The notes: a model not told the origin generated them from the letters alone. DNA of 64,000 bases from Rhizobium sp. (GCA_019739215.1 JAHHDR010000026.1:158050-222049); one strand, 5' to 3'. Counted from the first letter of the stretch, positions 1 through 8,296 are shown. Program-made: numbers and translations.

Positions 1-168
1 AGAAGTTCGAGATCGACTTCGACAGCCAGAAGGGACATCCTCGCCGATCTTCGCGTCACCACCCAAAGCACGATGATCGTGTTCGTTGACGGCAAGGAGA
101 TCGACCGCCAGGTCGGTCAGACCGATCCGGCCGAAATCGAGGCATTGTTGCGCAAGGCGGTCAAATGA
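1..168 (+). CDS. Thioredoxin-family protein, C-terminal part, frameshifted
   Basis: This is the tail of a gene that begins before the window. Read from position 3 the first codons give KFEIDFDSQK, and from position 34 in another frame the protein continues as DILADLRVTTQSTMIVFVDG to the TGA at 166-168. Joining the two gives a normal thioredoxin C-terminal half, with the cis-Pro-region strand replaced by a TTQSTMIVF-type strand and a closing helix. One extra G in the GGG at 31-33 or 34 explains the break. The stop overlaps the ATG of the ccdA-like gene, so the two are translationally coupled. A thioredoxin beside CcdA suggests a periplasmic thiol-reduction pair; the active-site CxxC would lie outside the window. 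Confidence 0.6.
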   Translation, partial: RSSRSTSTARRDILADLRVTTQSTMIVFVDGKEIDRQVGQTDPAEIEALLRKAVK

Positions 169-878
169 CAATCGTCTTCGCATTCGTGGCAGGTCTGCTT
201 TCGATCCTGTCGCCCTGCGTTATGCCGCTCGTGCCCGTCGTCCTCTCGGGGGCGGCGGCTGAGAACCGTTTCGCTCCTTTCGCCCTGGCCACAGGGCTGG
301 CGATCTCCTTTGCAGGGATCGGCATCTTTGTCGCGACGGTCGGCTTCTCGATCGGTCTCGACCTCGACATCTTCCGGCGGGTCGCCGCCGTGTTGCTCGT
401 CGTTTTCGGCATCGTACTCATTGTCCCGGCTTTCCAGGTCAGACTGGCGACCGCGGCAGGTCCGGCAGGAGATTGGGCGCAGCGTCATTTTGGCGGGTTC
501 GGCACAAGCGGAATCCGCGGACAGTTCGCTCTCGGCCTGCTTCTCGGTGCCGTCTGGACACCGTGCGTCGGGCCGACCCTGGGCGCGGCCTCGGTGATGG
601 CGTCACGGGGTGACAACCTGTTTCAGGTCGCCGCGACCATGATCGTATTCGGCATCGGTACCGCGGTCCCCCTGCTTGTCCTCGGGACTCTGTCGCGCGA
701 AGTCCTGATGCGCTGGCGGGGCCGCATGGTGGGAGCGGCCCATGCTCTCAAGGCGGTGATGGGCATCCTGCTTGTGATTTCTGGCCTGGCGATCTTGACC
801 GGGGTGGACAGGACGCTCCAAACCGGACTGGAACGCCTCTCGCCTGCATGGCTCACCGCCATCACCACCCGCATCTGA
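165..878 (+). CDS. ccdA: CcdA-like cytochrome c biogenesis / thiol reductant membrane protein
   Basis: This 237-residue polytopic membrane protein belongs to the CcdA/DsbD transmembrane family, which passes electrons from cytoplasmic thioredoxin to periplasmic thiol proteins. Two family signatures are visible: SPCVMPLVP near residue 17 and TPCVGPTLG near residue 130, each with the Cys-Pro region that carries the redox-active cysteine. About six hydrophobic segments can be counted. It overlaps the upstream thioredoxin gene by ATGA, which supports a shared role. Reducing power delivered here could serve the DsbA-like protein and the SCO/PCuAC copper proteins encoded downstream; that link is inference. 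Confidence 0.85.
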   Translation: MTIVFAFVAGLLSILSPCVMPLVPVVLSGAAAENRFAPFALATGLAISFAGIGIFVATVGFSIGLDLDIFRRVAAVLLVVFGIVLIVPAFQVRLATAAGPAGDWAQRHFGGFGTSGIRGQFALGLLLGAVWTPCVGPTLGAASVMASRGDNLFQVAATMIVFGIGTAVPLLVLGTLSREVLMRWRGRMVGAAHALKAVMGILLVISGLAILTGVDRTLQTGLERLSPAWLTAITTRI

Positions 879-922
879 TCCAGGTTTCGACCTTCCCGGA
901 ACACTTCAAGAGAAAGAATGAA

Positions 923-1249
923 ATGCCGACTGTTGCAGCTTATATCGGCGCGGCCCTCGCCGAAATCGCCGGATGTTTTGCTTTCTGGGCGTGGCTCCGC
1001 ATGGACAAATCGCCCTTATGGCTCGTTCCCGGCATGCTCTCGCTGGCGCTCTTTGCCTATTTCCTCACCCTTGTCGAGAGTGATGCCGCTGGCCGCGCCT
1101 ATGCCGCATATGGCGGCGTCTATATCGCCGCGTCGATCTTATGGCTCTGGGTCGTCGAAGGAAGCCGTCCAGACAGATGGGATGTCACAGGCGCGGTCAT
1201 ATGCATAGTCGGGAGCGCGATCATCCTGTTCGGGCCCCGAAGTGCCTGA
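923..1249 (+). CDS. YnfA/UPF0060 family small membrane protein
   Basis: This 108-residue protein has four predicted membrane helices and matches the UPF0060 (YnfA) family in length and pattern, including the [10 protein letters not shown] start and the LWLWVVEG segment. The ATG at 923 follows a purine-rich stretch (AGAGAAAG) and gives the usual family length; upstream in-frame codons would add a non-hydrophobic tail. YnfA relatives resemble small multidrug resistance proteins, but their transport role is weakly established. It lies 44 bp after the ccdA-like gene on the same strand, so it may share that transcript. Confidence 0.8.
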   Translation: MPTVAAYIGAALAEIAGCFAFWAWLRMDKSPLWLVPGMLSLALFAYFLTLVESDAAGRAYAAYGGVYIAASILWLWVVEGSRPDRWDVTGAVICIVGSAIILFGPRSA

Positions 1250-1390
1250 TCGAGCTGTGTGGCCCCGGTATTATCGCTTCCGTGCCAAGCTACCGCCAGG
1301 GCACTGGACCCAGCATCGAGTATCCCAGCACGACGACGGCTCCCGTATGGGGCACGATAAGCGATAGCAGCCTAACGGAAGGCACGGCGG

Positions 1391-1990
1391 TCACAGCCAT
1401 CGCCTGACCCGCTGTCTATAGTCCGCATAGGGCTGGCCGAGCTCCCTTCCGAGCACCCTTTCTTCGATCCTGACCTGCAGGACCGCCGCGAGGATCAACG
1501 CCGCCACGACAGCGAATTGCGCGACGGTCGGAAACACGAGCCAAAGTCCCGCGAACAGCACGACCTGCCCGACGAACACGGGGTTGCGTGAAAACGAGAA
1601 CGGCCCGCCGTCGATGATCTTCCCGACATGCCCCTCGGCCGCGCCGATACGCCACGATCTGCCCATGTAGTGCTGCGCGTAAAGCGCCAGCGCGGCCCCC
1701 GTGATCATGAGGATCAATCCAACCAGGCCGCTCGGCGCGCCCCCCATGCTCATGGGGATGAGGAACCATGGAGGATTTCCCGCGAGCACCCACAGCGTGA
1801 CCAGAGGAAGCGCTGCCCCGAGTGCGAAGCTCGCGCGGAAGAGCATTGCCGGAATCATCTGGCGTTCCGCTCCGACACCGAAGAGCCACACGGACGTGCC
1901 AGCGCGCCGCGCCGCGACCACGGTGAAAACCAGGAACAAAAACACATAGGCCCAGATGACGGCGACCGCTCCGATTTCGATCACTTCCAT
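1391..1990 (-). CDS. Isoprenylcysteine carboxyl methyltransferase-like membrane protein
   Basis: This 199-residue integral membrane protein has several hydrophobic helices and a C-terminal cytosolic motif region (GGPFSFSRNPVFVGQ followed by EERVLGRELG and YADYRQRVRRW). That arrangement is typical of the ICMT/phospholipid methyltransferase-like family, which uses S-adenosylmethionine. Bacterial members often sit next to metal-resistance regulators and efflux ATPases, as here, but their substrate is unknown. Its start lies 9 bp downstream of the merR stop, so the two form a leftward operon divergent from the P-type ATPase. Confidence 0.75.
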   Translation of the reverse strand: MEVIEIGAVAVIWAYVFLFLVFTVVAARRAGTSVWLFGVGAERQMIPAMLFRASFALGAALPLVTLWVLAGNPPWFLIPMSMGGAPSGLVGLILMITGAALALYAQHYMGRSWRIGAAEGHVGKIIDGGPFSFSRNPVFVGQVVLFAGLWLVFPTVAQFAVVAALILAAVLQVRIEERVLGRELGQPYADYRQRVRRWL

Positions 1991-1999
1991 TCGCCTCTC

Positions 2000-2422
2000 T
2001 CAGTGATGATCGTGCAGGCACTTTGCATGATCAGCCAAGATTTCTATGACACGGCATTCCGAGACATGTCCATGTCGGCACCCCTCCACCATGGTTTCAA
2101 GCTCCGTCTTGAGCGCCAACAGGCTTCTGATCCTCTGGTTGACGTCCGCAAGCCGTGCCTGGGCGATCCCGTCCGCTGTCGCGCAGGGTTGATCCGGCCT
2201 ATCCTGCAGCTCGAGCAGCGTGCGGATCGCGTCGACTTCGAATCCGAGCTCACGAGCGTGCCGGATGAAAGCCAGCCGTCTCAGGTCATCGTCGAGGAAC
2301 ACGCGTCGGTTCGCGCTGTCGCGCCGAGGTGAAGCCAGCAGGCCGATCTGCTCGTAATATCGGATGGTCGGCACCTTCACGCCGCTTTCACGGGCGGCCT
2401 CCTTGATGGATATCGATAGCAT
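2000..2422 (-). CDS. MerR-family heavy-metal regulator
   Basis: This 140-residue protein has an N-terminal MerR winged-helix domain (VPTIRYYEQIGLLASPRR and RLAFIRHARELGF), a dimerisation helix, and a C-terminal metal-sensing part. The candidate ligands are one Cys near residue 79 (QPCATADG), a CRHGHVSEC pair and a late KCLHDHH motif. That pattern resembles Zn/Cd/Pb sensors such as ZntR, CadR and PbrR rather than copper sensors. It is divergent from the P1B ATPase gene, whose promoter carries a classical MerR dyad in a 19-bp spacer. A second near-palindrome lies just before its own start codon and could allow autoregulation. Confidence 0.88.
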   Translation of the reverse strand: MLSISIKEAARESGVKVPTIRYYEQIGLLASPRRDSANRRVFLDDDLRRLAFIRHARELGFEVDAIRTLLELQDRPDQPCATADGIAQARLADVNQRIRSLLALKTELETMVEGCRHGHVSECRVIEILADHAKCLHDHH

Positions 2423-2431
2423 GTCGCTCTC

Positions 2432-2446
2432 CTCTAGTCACTGGAG
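2432..2446. promoter_or_regulatory. Second MerR-like dyad before the regulator start
   Basis: CTCTAGT-C-ACTGGAG forms a 7-1-7 dyad with one mismatch, and its left arm matches the arm of the operator at 2528-2542. It ends 10 bp from the regulator ATG. Binding here could give autorepression, although it lies very close to the translation start and may partly reflect the purine-rich ribosome binding site. Confidence 0.4.
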
Positions 2447-2521
2447 CATGCCGTCCATTCCGGGCAAATTCAAGACCGACTCCCAAGCACGGAAATTTTC
2501 GCGGGCAACGCAAAATATCGC

Positions 2522-2552
2522 TTGCTCCTCTAGCGGCTAGAGGGTGTAGGCC
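2522..2552 (+). promoter_or_regulatory. MerR-type promoter/operator of the P1B ATPase operon
   Basis: A -35-like TTGCTC (2522-2527) and a -10-like TAGGCC (2547-2552) are 19 bp apart, the over-long spacer typical of MerR-activated promoters. The spacer holds a perfect palindrome, CTCTAGC-G-GCTAGAG (2528-2542), extendable by one base pair on each side. This matches the architecture of zntA, cadA and merT promoters, where the regulator untwists the spacer when metal binds. The ATPase ATG follows after an AGAGGAG ribosome binding site. Confidence 0.85.
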
Positions 2553-2580
2553 CACTGGAATCACTTAGAGGAGTACGGTC

Positions 2581-4860
2581 ATGGCGAATGCACCCGGCAA
2601 GATGCGCTACCGCGTCGAAGGCATGGACTGCGCGAGTTGCGCGACAAAGATTGACACTGCGGTCCGGAGGCTGCCTGGCGTCAACGATGTCTCCGTGTCG
2701 GCGACGGCGGGCACCATGACCGTGGACTACGCCGCTGAGGAAAACCTTGAGGCGGTCGAACGCGCCGTGGTAAAGTTGGGATACGGGGTCTCACCTAAGG
2801 ACACCCCGGACAGGGCCGCGCCCAAGCCTACCGCCCTCGCAGATTCCCATAAAGGACATGACAACGACCATGAAGGTCATGATCACGATCACGAGGGTCA
2901 CGATCATTCAAACGCCAAGCATGACGACGGCGACAAGACCGAGGAGAGCCTCGGTCTGCACGGGCACGACCATGGTCCATCGGATGGCCCCTGGTGGAAA
3001 TCCAAGAAAGCGCTTCTGACACTGGCCAGCGGCGCGGCGCTTGTCGTCGCCTATCTCGTCGGTCATTTCGTGCCCGCGATCGACAAATACGCCTTCGCGG
3101 TCGCGATGCTGGTCGGCCTCGTGCCGATCGCCAGGCGTGCGGTCGCGGCTGCGCTGGCGGGCATTCCTTTCACGATCGAGACATTGATGACCATCGCGGC
3201 GGTCGGCGCGGTCGTGATCAATGCGAGCGAGGAAGCCGCCGCGGTGGTTTTCCTGTTCCTTGTCGGCGAACTTCTGGAAGGCATAGCCGCCGGACGGGCG
3301 CGGGCCAGCATCCAGTCTTTGACCACGCTCGTCCCGAAGACCGCGCTCATTGAGGAAAACGGCAAGACCCGCGAGGTCCAGGCCGACACGCTCGAAATCG
3401 GCGCGGTGATCGTCGTGAGGCCGGGGGACCGTATTCCAGCCGACGGAACCATCATCGATGGAGCCAGCGCGATCAACGAAGCGCCCGTCACCGGGGAGAG
3501 CACCCCCGTCCGCAAGGAGAAGGACGCCAGCGTTTTCGCGGGCACGATCAATGGCGAGGCGGTCCTCAAAATCAAGGTCACTGCTGCGGCGGCGGACAAC
3601 ACCATCGCCCGCGTCGTGAAGCTCGTCGAAGAGGCACAGGAATCCAAGAGCCCCACCGAGCGGTTCATCGATCGCTTCTCGAGGTACTACACCCCCGGGG
3701 TGCTCGCCGTCGGCGCGCTGGTCGCCATCGTGCCTCCGGTGGTCGCCGGAGGCTCCTGGTCCGAATGGATTTACAAGGGCCTCGCCGTCCTCCTGATCGG
3801 CTGCCCCTGCGCTCTCGTGATTTCGACGCCCGCGGCCATCGCCGCGTCGCTTTCGGCGGGCGCGCGCCGCGGCCTTCTCCTCAAGGGCGGTGCCGTCCTC
3901 GAGGGCCTCGGGAAGATCACGGTCGTCGCGCTGGACAAGACGGGCACGCTGACCGAGGGCAAGCCCAAGGTCACCGATGTCATAGCCGTCGCCAAAACGG
4001 AAACCGAGGTCCTGGCTCTGGCGGCGGCGCTGGAGACAGGCTCAAGTCATCCGTTGGCTGTGGCGATCCTGGCAAAGGCCGAGGAAGCCAAGGTCCAGAC
4101 CCCGGCCGCTTCGGAATCGAAAGCGATCGGCGGCAAGGGCGTCAGCGCCACCATCGAAGGCGTTTCGGTGTTTCTCGGATCGCCGCAGGCGGCCGCGGAA
4201 CTGGCGACGATCCCCGCCGATCTCAAGGAACGCATCCGGGTCCTCAACGACGAAGGCAAGACGGTGTCGATCCTGCTGGCGGGCCAGCAGGTCGCTGGCG
4301 CGTTGGCGATGCGCGACGAACCGCGCCCAGACGCACGGGAGGGCCTGCAGGCTCTGAAAGACCTCGGCATCCAGACGGTCATGCTCACGGGCGACAACAG
4401 CCGGACAGCCAAGGCGATCGGCGCGCAACTCGGAATGGACGATGTCCGGGCCGAGTTGATGCCCGAGGACAAGCAGAAGATCGTCGGCGAGCTGAAGTCG
4501 AAGGGGATGATCGTCGCCAAGATCGGAGACGGCATCAACGACGCGCCGGCGCTCGCCGCCGCCGATGTCGGGATCGCGATGGGCGGTGGTACCGACGTCG
4601 CCCTCGAAACGGCCGATGCCGCCATTCTCCATGGTCGGGTCCGGGACATCTCGCGGATGATCCAGCTTTCGAAGAACACAATGGCCAACATAACCCAGAA
4701 TATCACGATCGCTCTCGGCCTGAAGGCCGTGTTCCTTGTGACGACCATCATCGGCGTGACCGGACTCTGGCCCGCGATTCTCGCCGATACCGGGGCGACG
4801 GTGCTTGTCACTTTGAACGCCCTGCGACTGCTCTCGCCGAAACTGGGTGGAGAGGTCTAA
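2581..4860 (+). CDS. P1B-type heavy-metal (Zn/Cd/Pb) translocating ATPase
   Basis: This 759-residue inner-membrane pump couples ATP hydrolysis to metal export. Visible in order are an HMA metal-binding domain with GMDCASC (Cys17, Cys20), a His/Asp-rich linker at about residues 90-135 with repeated GHDHDHEGHDH-type blocks, the membrane helices, the CPC motif at about residue 408, the phosphorylated Asp in DKTGT at about 452, an SSHPLA motif and GDGINDAPAL. CPC together with the divergent ZntR/CadR-like regulator points to Zn2+/Cd2+/Pb2+ rather than Cu+. The His-rich linker could buffer or select metal. The stop codon overlaps the next start (TAATG), so it is coupled to the copper chaperone gene. 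Confidence 0.95.
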   Translation: MANAPGKMRYRVEGMDCASCATKIDTAVRRLPGVNDVSVSATAGTMTVDYAAEENLEAVERAVVKLGYGVSPKDTPDRAAPKPTALADSHKGHDNDHEGHDHDHEGHDHSNAKHDDGDKTEESLGLHGHDHGPSDGPWWKSKKALLTLASGAALVVAYLVGHFVPAIDKYAFAVAMLVGLVPIARRAVAAALAGIPFTIETLMTIAAVGAVVINASEEAAAVVFLFLVGELLEGIAAGRARASIQSLTTLVPKTALIEENGKTREVQADTLEIGAVIVVRPGDRIPADGTIIDGASAINEAPVTGESTPVRKEKDASVFAGTINGEAVLKIKVTAAAADNTIARVVKLVEEAQESKSPTERFIDRFSRYYTPGVLAVGALVAIVPPVVAGGSWSEWIYKGLAVLLIGCPCALVISTPAAIAASLSAGARRGLLLKGGAVLEGLGKITVVALDKTGTLTEGKPKVTDVIAVAKTETEVLALAAALETGSSHPLAVAILAKAEEAKVQTPAASESKAIGGKGVSATIEGVSVFLGSPQAAAELATIPADLKERIRVLNDEGKTVSILLAGQQVAGALAMRDEPRPDAREGLQALKDLGIQTVMLTGDNSRTAKAIGAQLGMDDVRAELMPEDKQKIVGELKSKGMIVAKIGDGINDAPALAAADVGIAMGGGTDVALETADAAILHGRVRDISRMIQLSKNTMANITQNITIALGLKAVFLVTTIIGVTGLWPAILADTGATVLVTLNALRLLSPKLGGEV

Positions 4861-5342
4861 TGATTGATCGGTTCGTCGCAGTGCTTTTGACTTTCTCGGC
4901 ATTCTCACTGTCCGCGGTCACGCAGGAGGCGCGGGCTGCGGACCTGACAATCAAAAGAGCGTGGTCGCGCGTTGCGCCACTAGGTGCTCCCGTGCTTGGG
5001 GGCTACCTCTCGATCAAGAACGACGGCGGCGAAGCCGACCGCCTCTTGGCGGTGTCGTCTCCGATCAGCGACAATGTCCAAATCCATTCGTCCGCAGTCA
5101 AAGACGGTGTGGCAACCATGCGGCAGGTGACCGATGGAGTGGCCATCCCGTCTGGCGAAACCGTTGAGTTCGAGCCGGGTGAGCTTCACCTGATGCTGCT
5201 GAACCCGAAGTCTCGCCCCGGGGAAGGTGAGAAAATCCCCCTCACGTTGGTGTTCGAGAAGGCGGGCCCGCTTGACGTCGAACTGGTTGTCGCACGCTCG
5301 CCGCCGGAGGTGGCCAACGAGCATCAGGACCATATGCAATGA
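4860..5342 (+). CDS. PCuAC-type periplasmic copper chaperone
   Basis: This 160-residue protein has an N-terminal signal peptide (cleavage probably after AQA/ARA, near residue 28) and a PCuAC domain. The expected copper ligands are present: the His of VQIHSS, the Met of ATMRQV and the HLM of GELHLMLLN. PCuAC proteins carry Cu(I) to the CuA site of cytochrome oxidase with SCO partners. Here SCO1/SenC overlaps the gene at its 3' end (4-bp ATGA), which makes that partnership likely. The start codon overlaps the ATPase stop. Confidence 0.88.
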   Translation: MIDRFVAVLLTFSAFSLSAVTQEARAADLTIKRAWSRVAPLGAPVLGGYLSIKNDGGEADRLLAVSSPISDNVQIHSSAVKDGVATMRQVTDGVAIPSGETVEFEPGELHLMLLNPKSRPGEGEKIPLTLVFEKAGPLDVELVVARSPPEVANEHQDHMQ

Positions 5343-5992
5343 CACCTCGCTTTCGACGGCTTCTGCCGATCTATCTCTCGGCTGCGGCAGTTGTCCTGGC
5401 GCTCTCGGTCTATGTCAGGCTTCCAACGGTCGCGACCAACCAAGTGACAACTCAACCTGGTCTGGAGATCGGCGAATTCAAGCTCGAGACATTGGATGGC
5501 AGGGAATTCACCAAGGTGAACGTCCAGGGGCGTCCCCTCGCCGTCTTCTTCGGGTTTACCTATTGCCCTGAAATCTGCCCGACCACGCTCGCCGAGCTCA
5601 CGTCTTTGCTCAAGGAAATGGGTGAAGCGGCCAACGAGCTTACGCCGATCTTCATCACGGTCGATCCGGAGCGCGACAGCGCCGAAGCTCTCAGGCGGTA
5701 CATGACGGCATTCGATCCGCGGATCATCGCCCTTCGCGGCGACGTAGATGCCACGCGGCTCGCCGCCAAGGCCTTCTCAGCCACCTTCAAAAAGGTCCCG
5801 ACTGACGGGGGCGACTACACGATGGATCACAGCGCGGGCGTGAGGCTCGTCAAGGCTGACGGGACGTTGCAGGGCACCCTCGATATGCACGACAGTCGTA
5901 GCGCTCAAGTCAAGAAGCTGGTGATGCTGGCGCACACCGCCGCCACCCATGTCTCCAGCAATGAAGACCCGTTGGCGAGGGCGGCGGAGTGA
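5339..5992 (+). CDS. senC: SCO1/SenC/PrrC family copper-binding protein
   Basis: This 217-residue protein is anchored by one N-terminal membrane helix (about residues 9-27) with a periplasmic thioredoxin fold. The copper and redox site is CPEIC (Cys76, Cys80) plus the distal His in MDHSAGVRL. ITVDPERD is also typical of the family. SCO proteins help build the CuA centre and reduce its cysteines. It overlaps the PCuAC gene upstream and is followed 37 bp later by a second PCuAC-like gene, so copper delivery is the likely joint task. Confidence 0.92.
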   Translation: MTPRFRRLLPIYLSAAAVVLALSVYVRLPTVATNQVTTQPGLEIGEFKLETLDGREFTKVNVQGRPLAVFFGFTYCPEICPTTLAELTSLLKEMGEAANELTPIFITVDPERDSAEALRRYMTAFDPRIIALRGDVDATRLAAKAFSATFKKVPTDGGDYTMDHSAGVRLVKADGTLQGTLDMHDSRSAQVKKLVMLAHTAATHVSSNEDPLARAAE

Positions 5993-6029
5993 GCAGGAGG
6001 ACGGGAGTGCCAAACATAGGACACACATC

Positions 6030-6521
6030 ATGCCAATGAGACTCGCAACGCTGACGGTCGCATGGGCCGCCATCGCGTCGACATCGATTGCCTCTGGTCG
6101 AGACCTACACGACTCATCATCGGCCTATGAAGGCACCGTGCTGGTCGAACACGCCGAGTTCATTCCATTTGGCTCGGACGGATTTGCCGGATACCTGACG
6201 ATCTGGAACGGCTCGGCGTCGGACAAGGTGATCCGTTCGGTAGAGGTCGAGGCCTTCGGAAAGGCTGACTTGGCGAAACGTGTCAGCGACGATGTCGTGC
6301 GCACGATGCTCGACACATCGGTTGTCACCGTGCCGTCCAAGTCCGAACTCCACATGGACGTCGACACCGTCTTCCTCCTGTTGGATGGTTCCTCGCCAAT
6401 CGACAGCGCCCAGGTCACCGTCCGGTTCGACGACGGATCGACGACCTTGGCGAAAGGACGGTTCGTAACAGATCGAACCTCGTTGACGGACCACCATCAT
6501 CCTGCGGCGGCCAAACCATGA
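6030..6521 (+). CDS. Degenerate PCuAC-like secreted protein
   Basis: This 163-residue protein begins at an ATG that opens a clear signal peptide; longer in-frame starts would add a charged tail. The mature part aligns by eye to the PCuAC fold: GFAGYLTIWNG matches the first strand, VVTVPSKSELHMD the IPAG...HLM region, and VFLLLDGSS the MLL strand. However, the first His/Met ligand pair is absent, leaving only an LHMD remnant. It may act in copper handling with altered or no binding. The His-rich end (TDHHHP) is notable. It overlaps the next small gene by ATGA. Confidence 0.65.
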   Translation: MPMRLATLTVAWAAIASTSIASGRDLHDSSSAYEGTVLVEHAEFIPFGSDGFAGYLTIWNGSASDKVIRSVEVEAFGKADLAKRVSDDVVRTMLDTSVVTVPSKSELHMDVDTVFLLLDGSSPIDSAQVTVRFDDGSTTLAKGRFVTDRTSLTDHHHPAAAKP

Positions 6522-6670
6522 CGCAGCCCGCAACCATCGGCAGCCTGAGGGCGCTGGCCGCCGGGTTCGTCTTCAGCATGACGTTCGCGATGGGCGGCTG
6601 CACCGGGTCCGATGTGGATCAGCGTGGAAACCGAGTCCCCGTCCGGACAACTGTCGCCATCAATTCATAA
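6518..6670 (+). CDS. Small lipoprotein (50 aa)
   Basis: This short reading frame starts with the ATG that overlaps the previous stop (ATGA). It encodes a hydrophobic signal ending in FAMGGC, a plausible lipobox with Cys33 or so as the lipidated residue, followed by only about 17 polar residues. I do not recognise a family. Tight coupling in the operon and a good ribosome binding site for the next gene overlapping its stop (TAAGGAGT) argue that it is real. Confidence 0.55.
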   Translation: MTQPATIGSLRALAAGFVFSMTFAMGGCTGSDVDQRGNRVPVRTTVAINS

Positions 6671-6680
6671 GGAGTAACCA

Positions 6681-6866
6681 GTGCCCAATGTCAGTGAAGT
6701 CCGCGAGCGCCAGAGGATGCGCAACAGGGTCACCGTGATCCTGTTGATCCTCTTTGTCGCCATCATATTCGCTCTCAGCTTCAGCCACGTCCTCAAAGAA
6801 CAGCCCCCGGTGAAGAAGAAGACGTTTGTTGAGGAGCCTGCAGTCGAAACATCGGCGCTTGGTTGA
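6681..6866 (+). CDS. Small single-TM protein (61 aa)
   Basis: It starts with GTG at 6681, nine bases after an AAGGAG ribosome binding site. The product has a charged N-terminus, one membrane helix (about residues 17-35, VTVILLILFVAIIFALSFS) and a short tail rich in Lys and Glu outside the membrane. It lies between the mini-lipoprotein and dsbB in the same operon. Size and topology fit a small assembly factor or subunit, but I recognise no family and propose no function. Confidence 0.55.
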   Translation: MPNVSEVRERQRMRNRVTVILLILFVAIIFALSFSHVLKEQPPVKKKTFVEEPAVETSALG

Positions 6867-6879
6867 TCGGAGAGAGCTA

Positions 6880-7302
6880 ATGCCCAACACCGCCACTGCA
6901 TGGGGACCGCTCTTCGCCGCTTGGATGGTCGCGCTCGTAGCGACGCTCGGTGCGCTCTTCATCGGCGAGGTCATGGGGCAGACGCCCTGTGTCCTTTGCT
7001 GGTATCAGCGCGCGTTCATGTTCCCGCTCGCGATCGTGTTGTGCGTTGCGGCTTTCCGCGACGACGGCCGCGTTTGGTTCTACGCGGGTCCGCTGGCGCT
7101 CGTCGGGCTCCTGATAGCCGCCTACCACACCCTGCTTTATTTCGGGTTCGTCGCCGAGGCGCTCAAACCCTGCGGAAAAGGCCCTTCCTGCTCGGATGCC
7201 GCCATGTCGGTCCTGGGAATGCCGATCCCATTGCTTTCACTTGCCTCGTTCGCCGCGGTCATCGTGCTGCTGGTAATCGCCAACAAAAGGAGTGCTCCAT
7301 GA
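6880..7302 (+). CDS. dsbB: DsbB-family disulfide bond formation protein
   Basis: This 140-residue four-helix membrane protein contains the first DsbB cysteine pair as CVLC (Cys37, Cys40, in PCVLCWYQR) and a second periplasmic pair Cys98 and Cys104 (KPCGKGPSC). DsbB re-oxidises its DsbA partner and passes electrons to quinone. The ATG at 6880 gives the normal family length. Its stop overlaps the next start (ATGA), and that next gene encodes a DsbA-like protein, so the two form a dedicated oxidative pair within the metal operon. Confidence 0.92.
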   Translation: MPNTATAWGPLFAAWMVALVATLGALFIGEVMGQTPCVLCWYQRAFMFPLAIVLCVAAFRDDGRVWFYAGPLALVGLLIAAYHTLLYFGFVAEALKPCGKGPSCSDAAMSVLGMPIPLLSLASFAAVIVLLVIANKRSAP

Positions 7303-7952
7303 ACAAACGTCTTTTGGTAATCCTCGCGGCGCTTGCCGCCGTCGGGGTCTTCGCGGCCGGCTCGGTCCTCTACACGCCACCGCAGAAGGAACAGGCGACC
7401 GCCCCGGTGGAAGAAACGTCGCTGGTCCGCAAACATTCGCCCGTGATTGGGAAGGTCGATGCGCCCGTCACCATCGTTGAATTCCTCGATCCGTCCTGCG
7501 AGGCATGCCGGGCGTTCTTCCCCATCGTGAAGGACGTTCTCGCGCAATATCCTGACGATGTCCGACTGGTGGTTCGCTACGCGGCGTTTCATCCGGGCTC
7601 GGACGAAGCCGTCAGGATCATCGAAGCATCGCGGCGACAGGACAAGTTCGAACAGGTCCTCGCGGCGCTTTTCGAAAACCAGGACCGATGGGCGGCGCAT
7701 GGCTCGCCGGATTTGAAGCAGGCCTGGGAGATCGCGCGCGGCGCAGGCGTCGAGCTCATGCAAGCCAGGCTCGACGGCGTGAAGCCGGAAGTGGATGCCA
7801 TCCTCAAGCAGGACGCCGCGGATGTCGCCACCAACAAGGTCGAGCAAACTCCGACCTTCTTCGTCAATGGAGCGCCTCTGACGGAGTTCAGCGAAGAGGG
7901 TTTTAAGGCACTCGTCAAACGGCAGGTGGACGCCGTCCGCAGCGGCTCTTAG
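7299..7952 (+). CDS. DsbA/DsbG-like periplasmic thiol-disulfide oxidoreductase
   Basis: This 217-residue protein has an N-terminal signal or anchor (residues 5-25) and a thioredoxin fold with an inserted helical domain. The active site is CEAC (Cys67, Cys70) in FLDPSCEACRAF, and the cis-proline loop is QTPTFFVNG. Length and motifs fit the thioredoxin_4/DsbA group (BdbD, DsbG-like). It is probably re-oxidised by the adjacent DsbB and could act on cysteine-bearing copper proteins such as the SCO protein; the substrate is inferred only from context. Confidence 0.9.
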   Translation: MNKRLLVILAALAAVGVFAAGSVLYTPPQKEQATAPVEETSLVRKHSPVIGKVDAPVTIVEFLDPSCEACRAFFPIVKDVLAQYPDDVRLVVRYAAFHPGSDEAVRIIEASRRQDKFEQVLAALFENQDRWAAHGSPDLKQAWEIARGAGVELMQARLDGVKPEVDAILKQDAADVATNKVEQTPTFFVNGAPLTEFSEEGFKALVKRQVDAVRSGS

Positions 7953-7966
7953 GCGGAGGTCATGTG

Positions 7967-8296
7967 ATGAAGCGTGTACTGATCGCCGTCGTCCTTCTGC
8001 TGACGGCCTGCGCCAAGCCGCCGGAGGATATCTCCGCCGCGGTGGTGCCCGTCGATCCTTATCTGCGAAAGACCTGCGTCGAACTGGCCGCACTGCATGC
8101 GGAGCGCCGACGAACGCTGAGCGACCTGGAGGCGCGGCAGCGCGCCACCGTCCAGGAGGATCGGGACGCCATGTGGGCTGTCCATGTCCCGGTGGGCAGC
8201 ATCCGTGGGGGCGACAATGAAGAGGATGTCGCATCGACCAAAGGCGAGCTGCTGGCCATCGCGTCCGCTCGCCGTGCCGGAGGATGTGATCTCTAG
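7967..8296 (+). CDS. Hypothetical lipoprotein
   Basis: The ATG at 7967 follows a GGCGGAGGT ribosome binding site. The 109-residue product has a lipoprotein signal ending LLTAC, then a helical polar region (ELAALHAERRRTLSDLEARQ) and a Gly/Asp-rich end with two further cysteines. I recognise no family. It is the last gene of the metal and thiol operon, 14 bp after the DsbA-like gene, so an envelope role is likely but unproven. Confidence 0.6.
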   Translation: MKRVLIAVVLLLTACAKPPEDISAAVVPVDPYLRKTCVELAALHAERRRTLSDLEARQRATVQEDRDAMWAVHVPVGSIRGGDNEEDVASTKGELLAIASARRAGGCDL

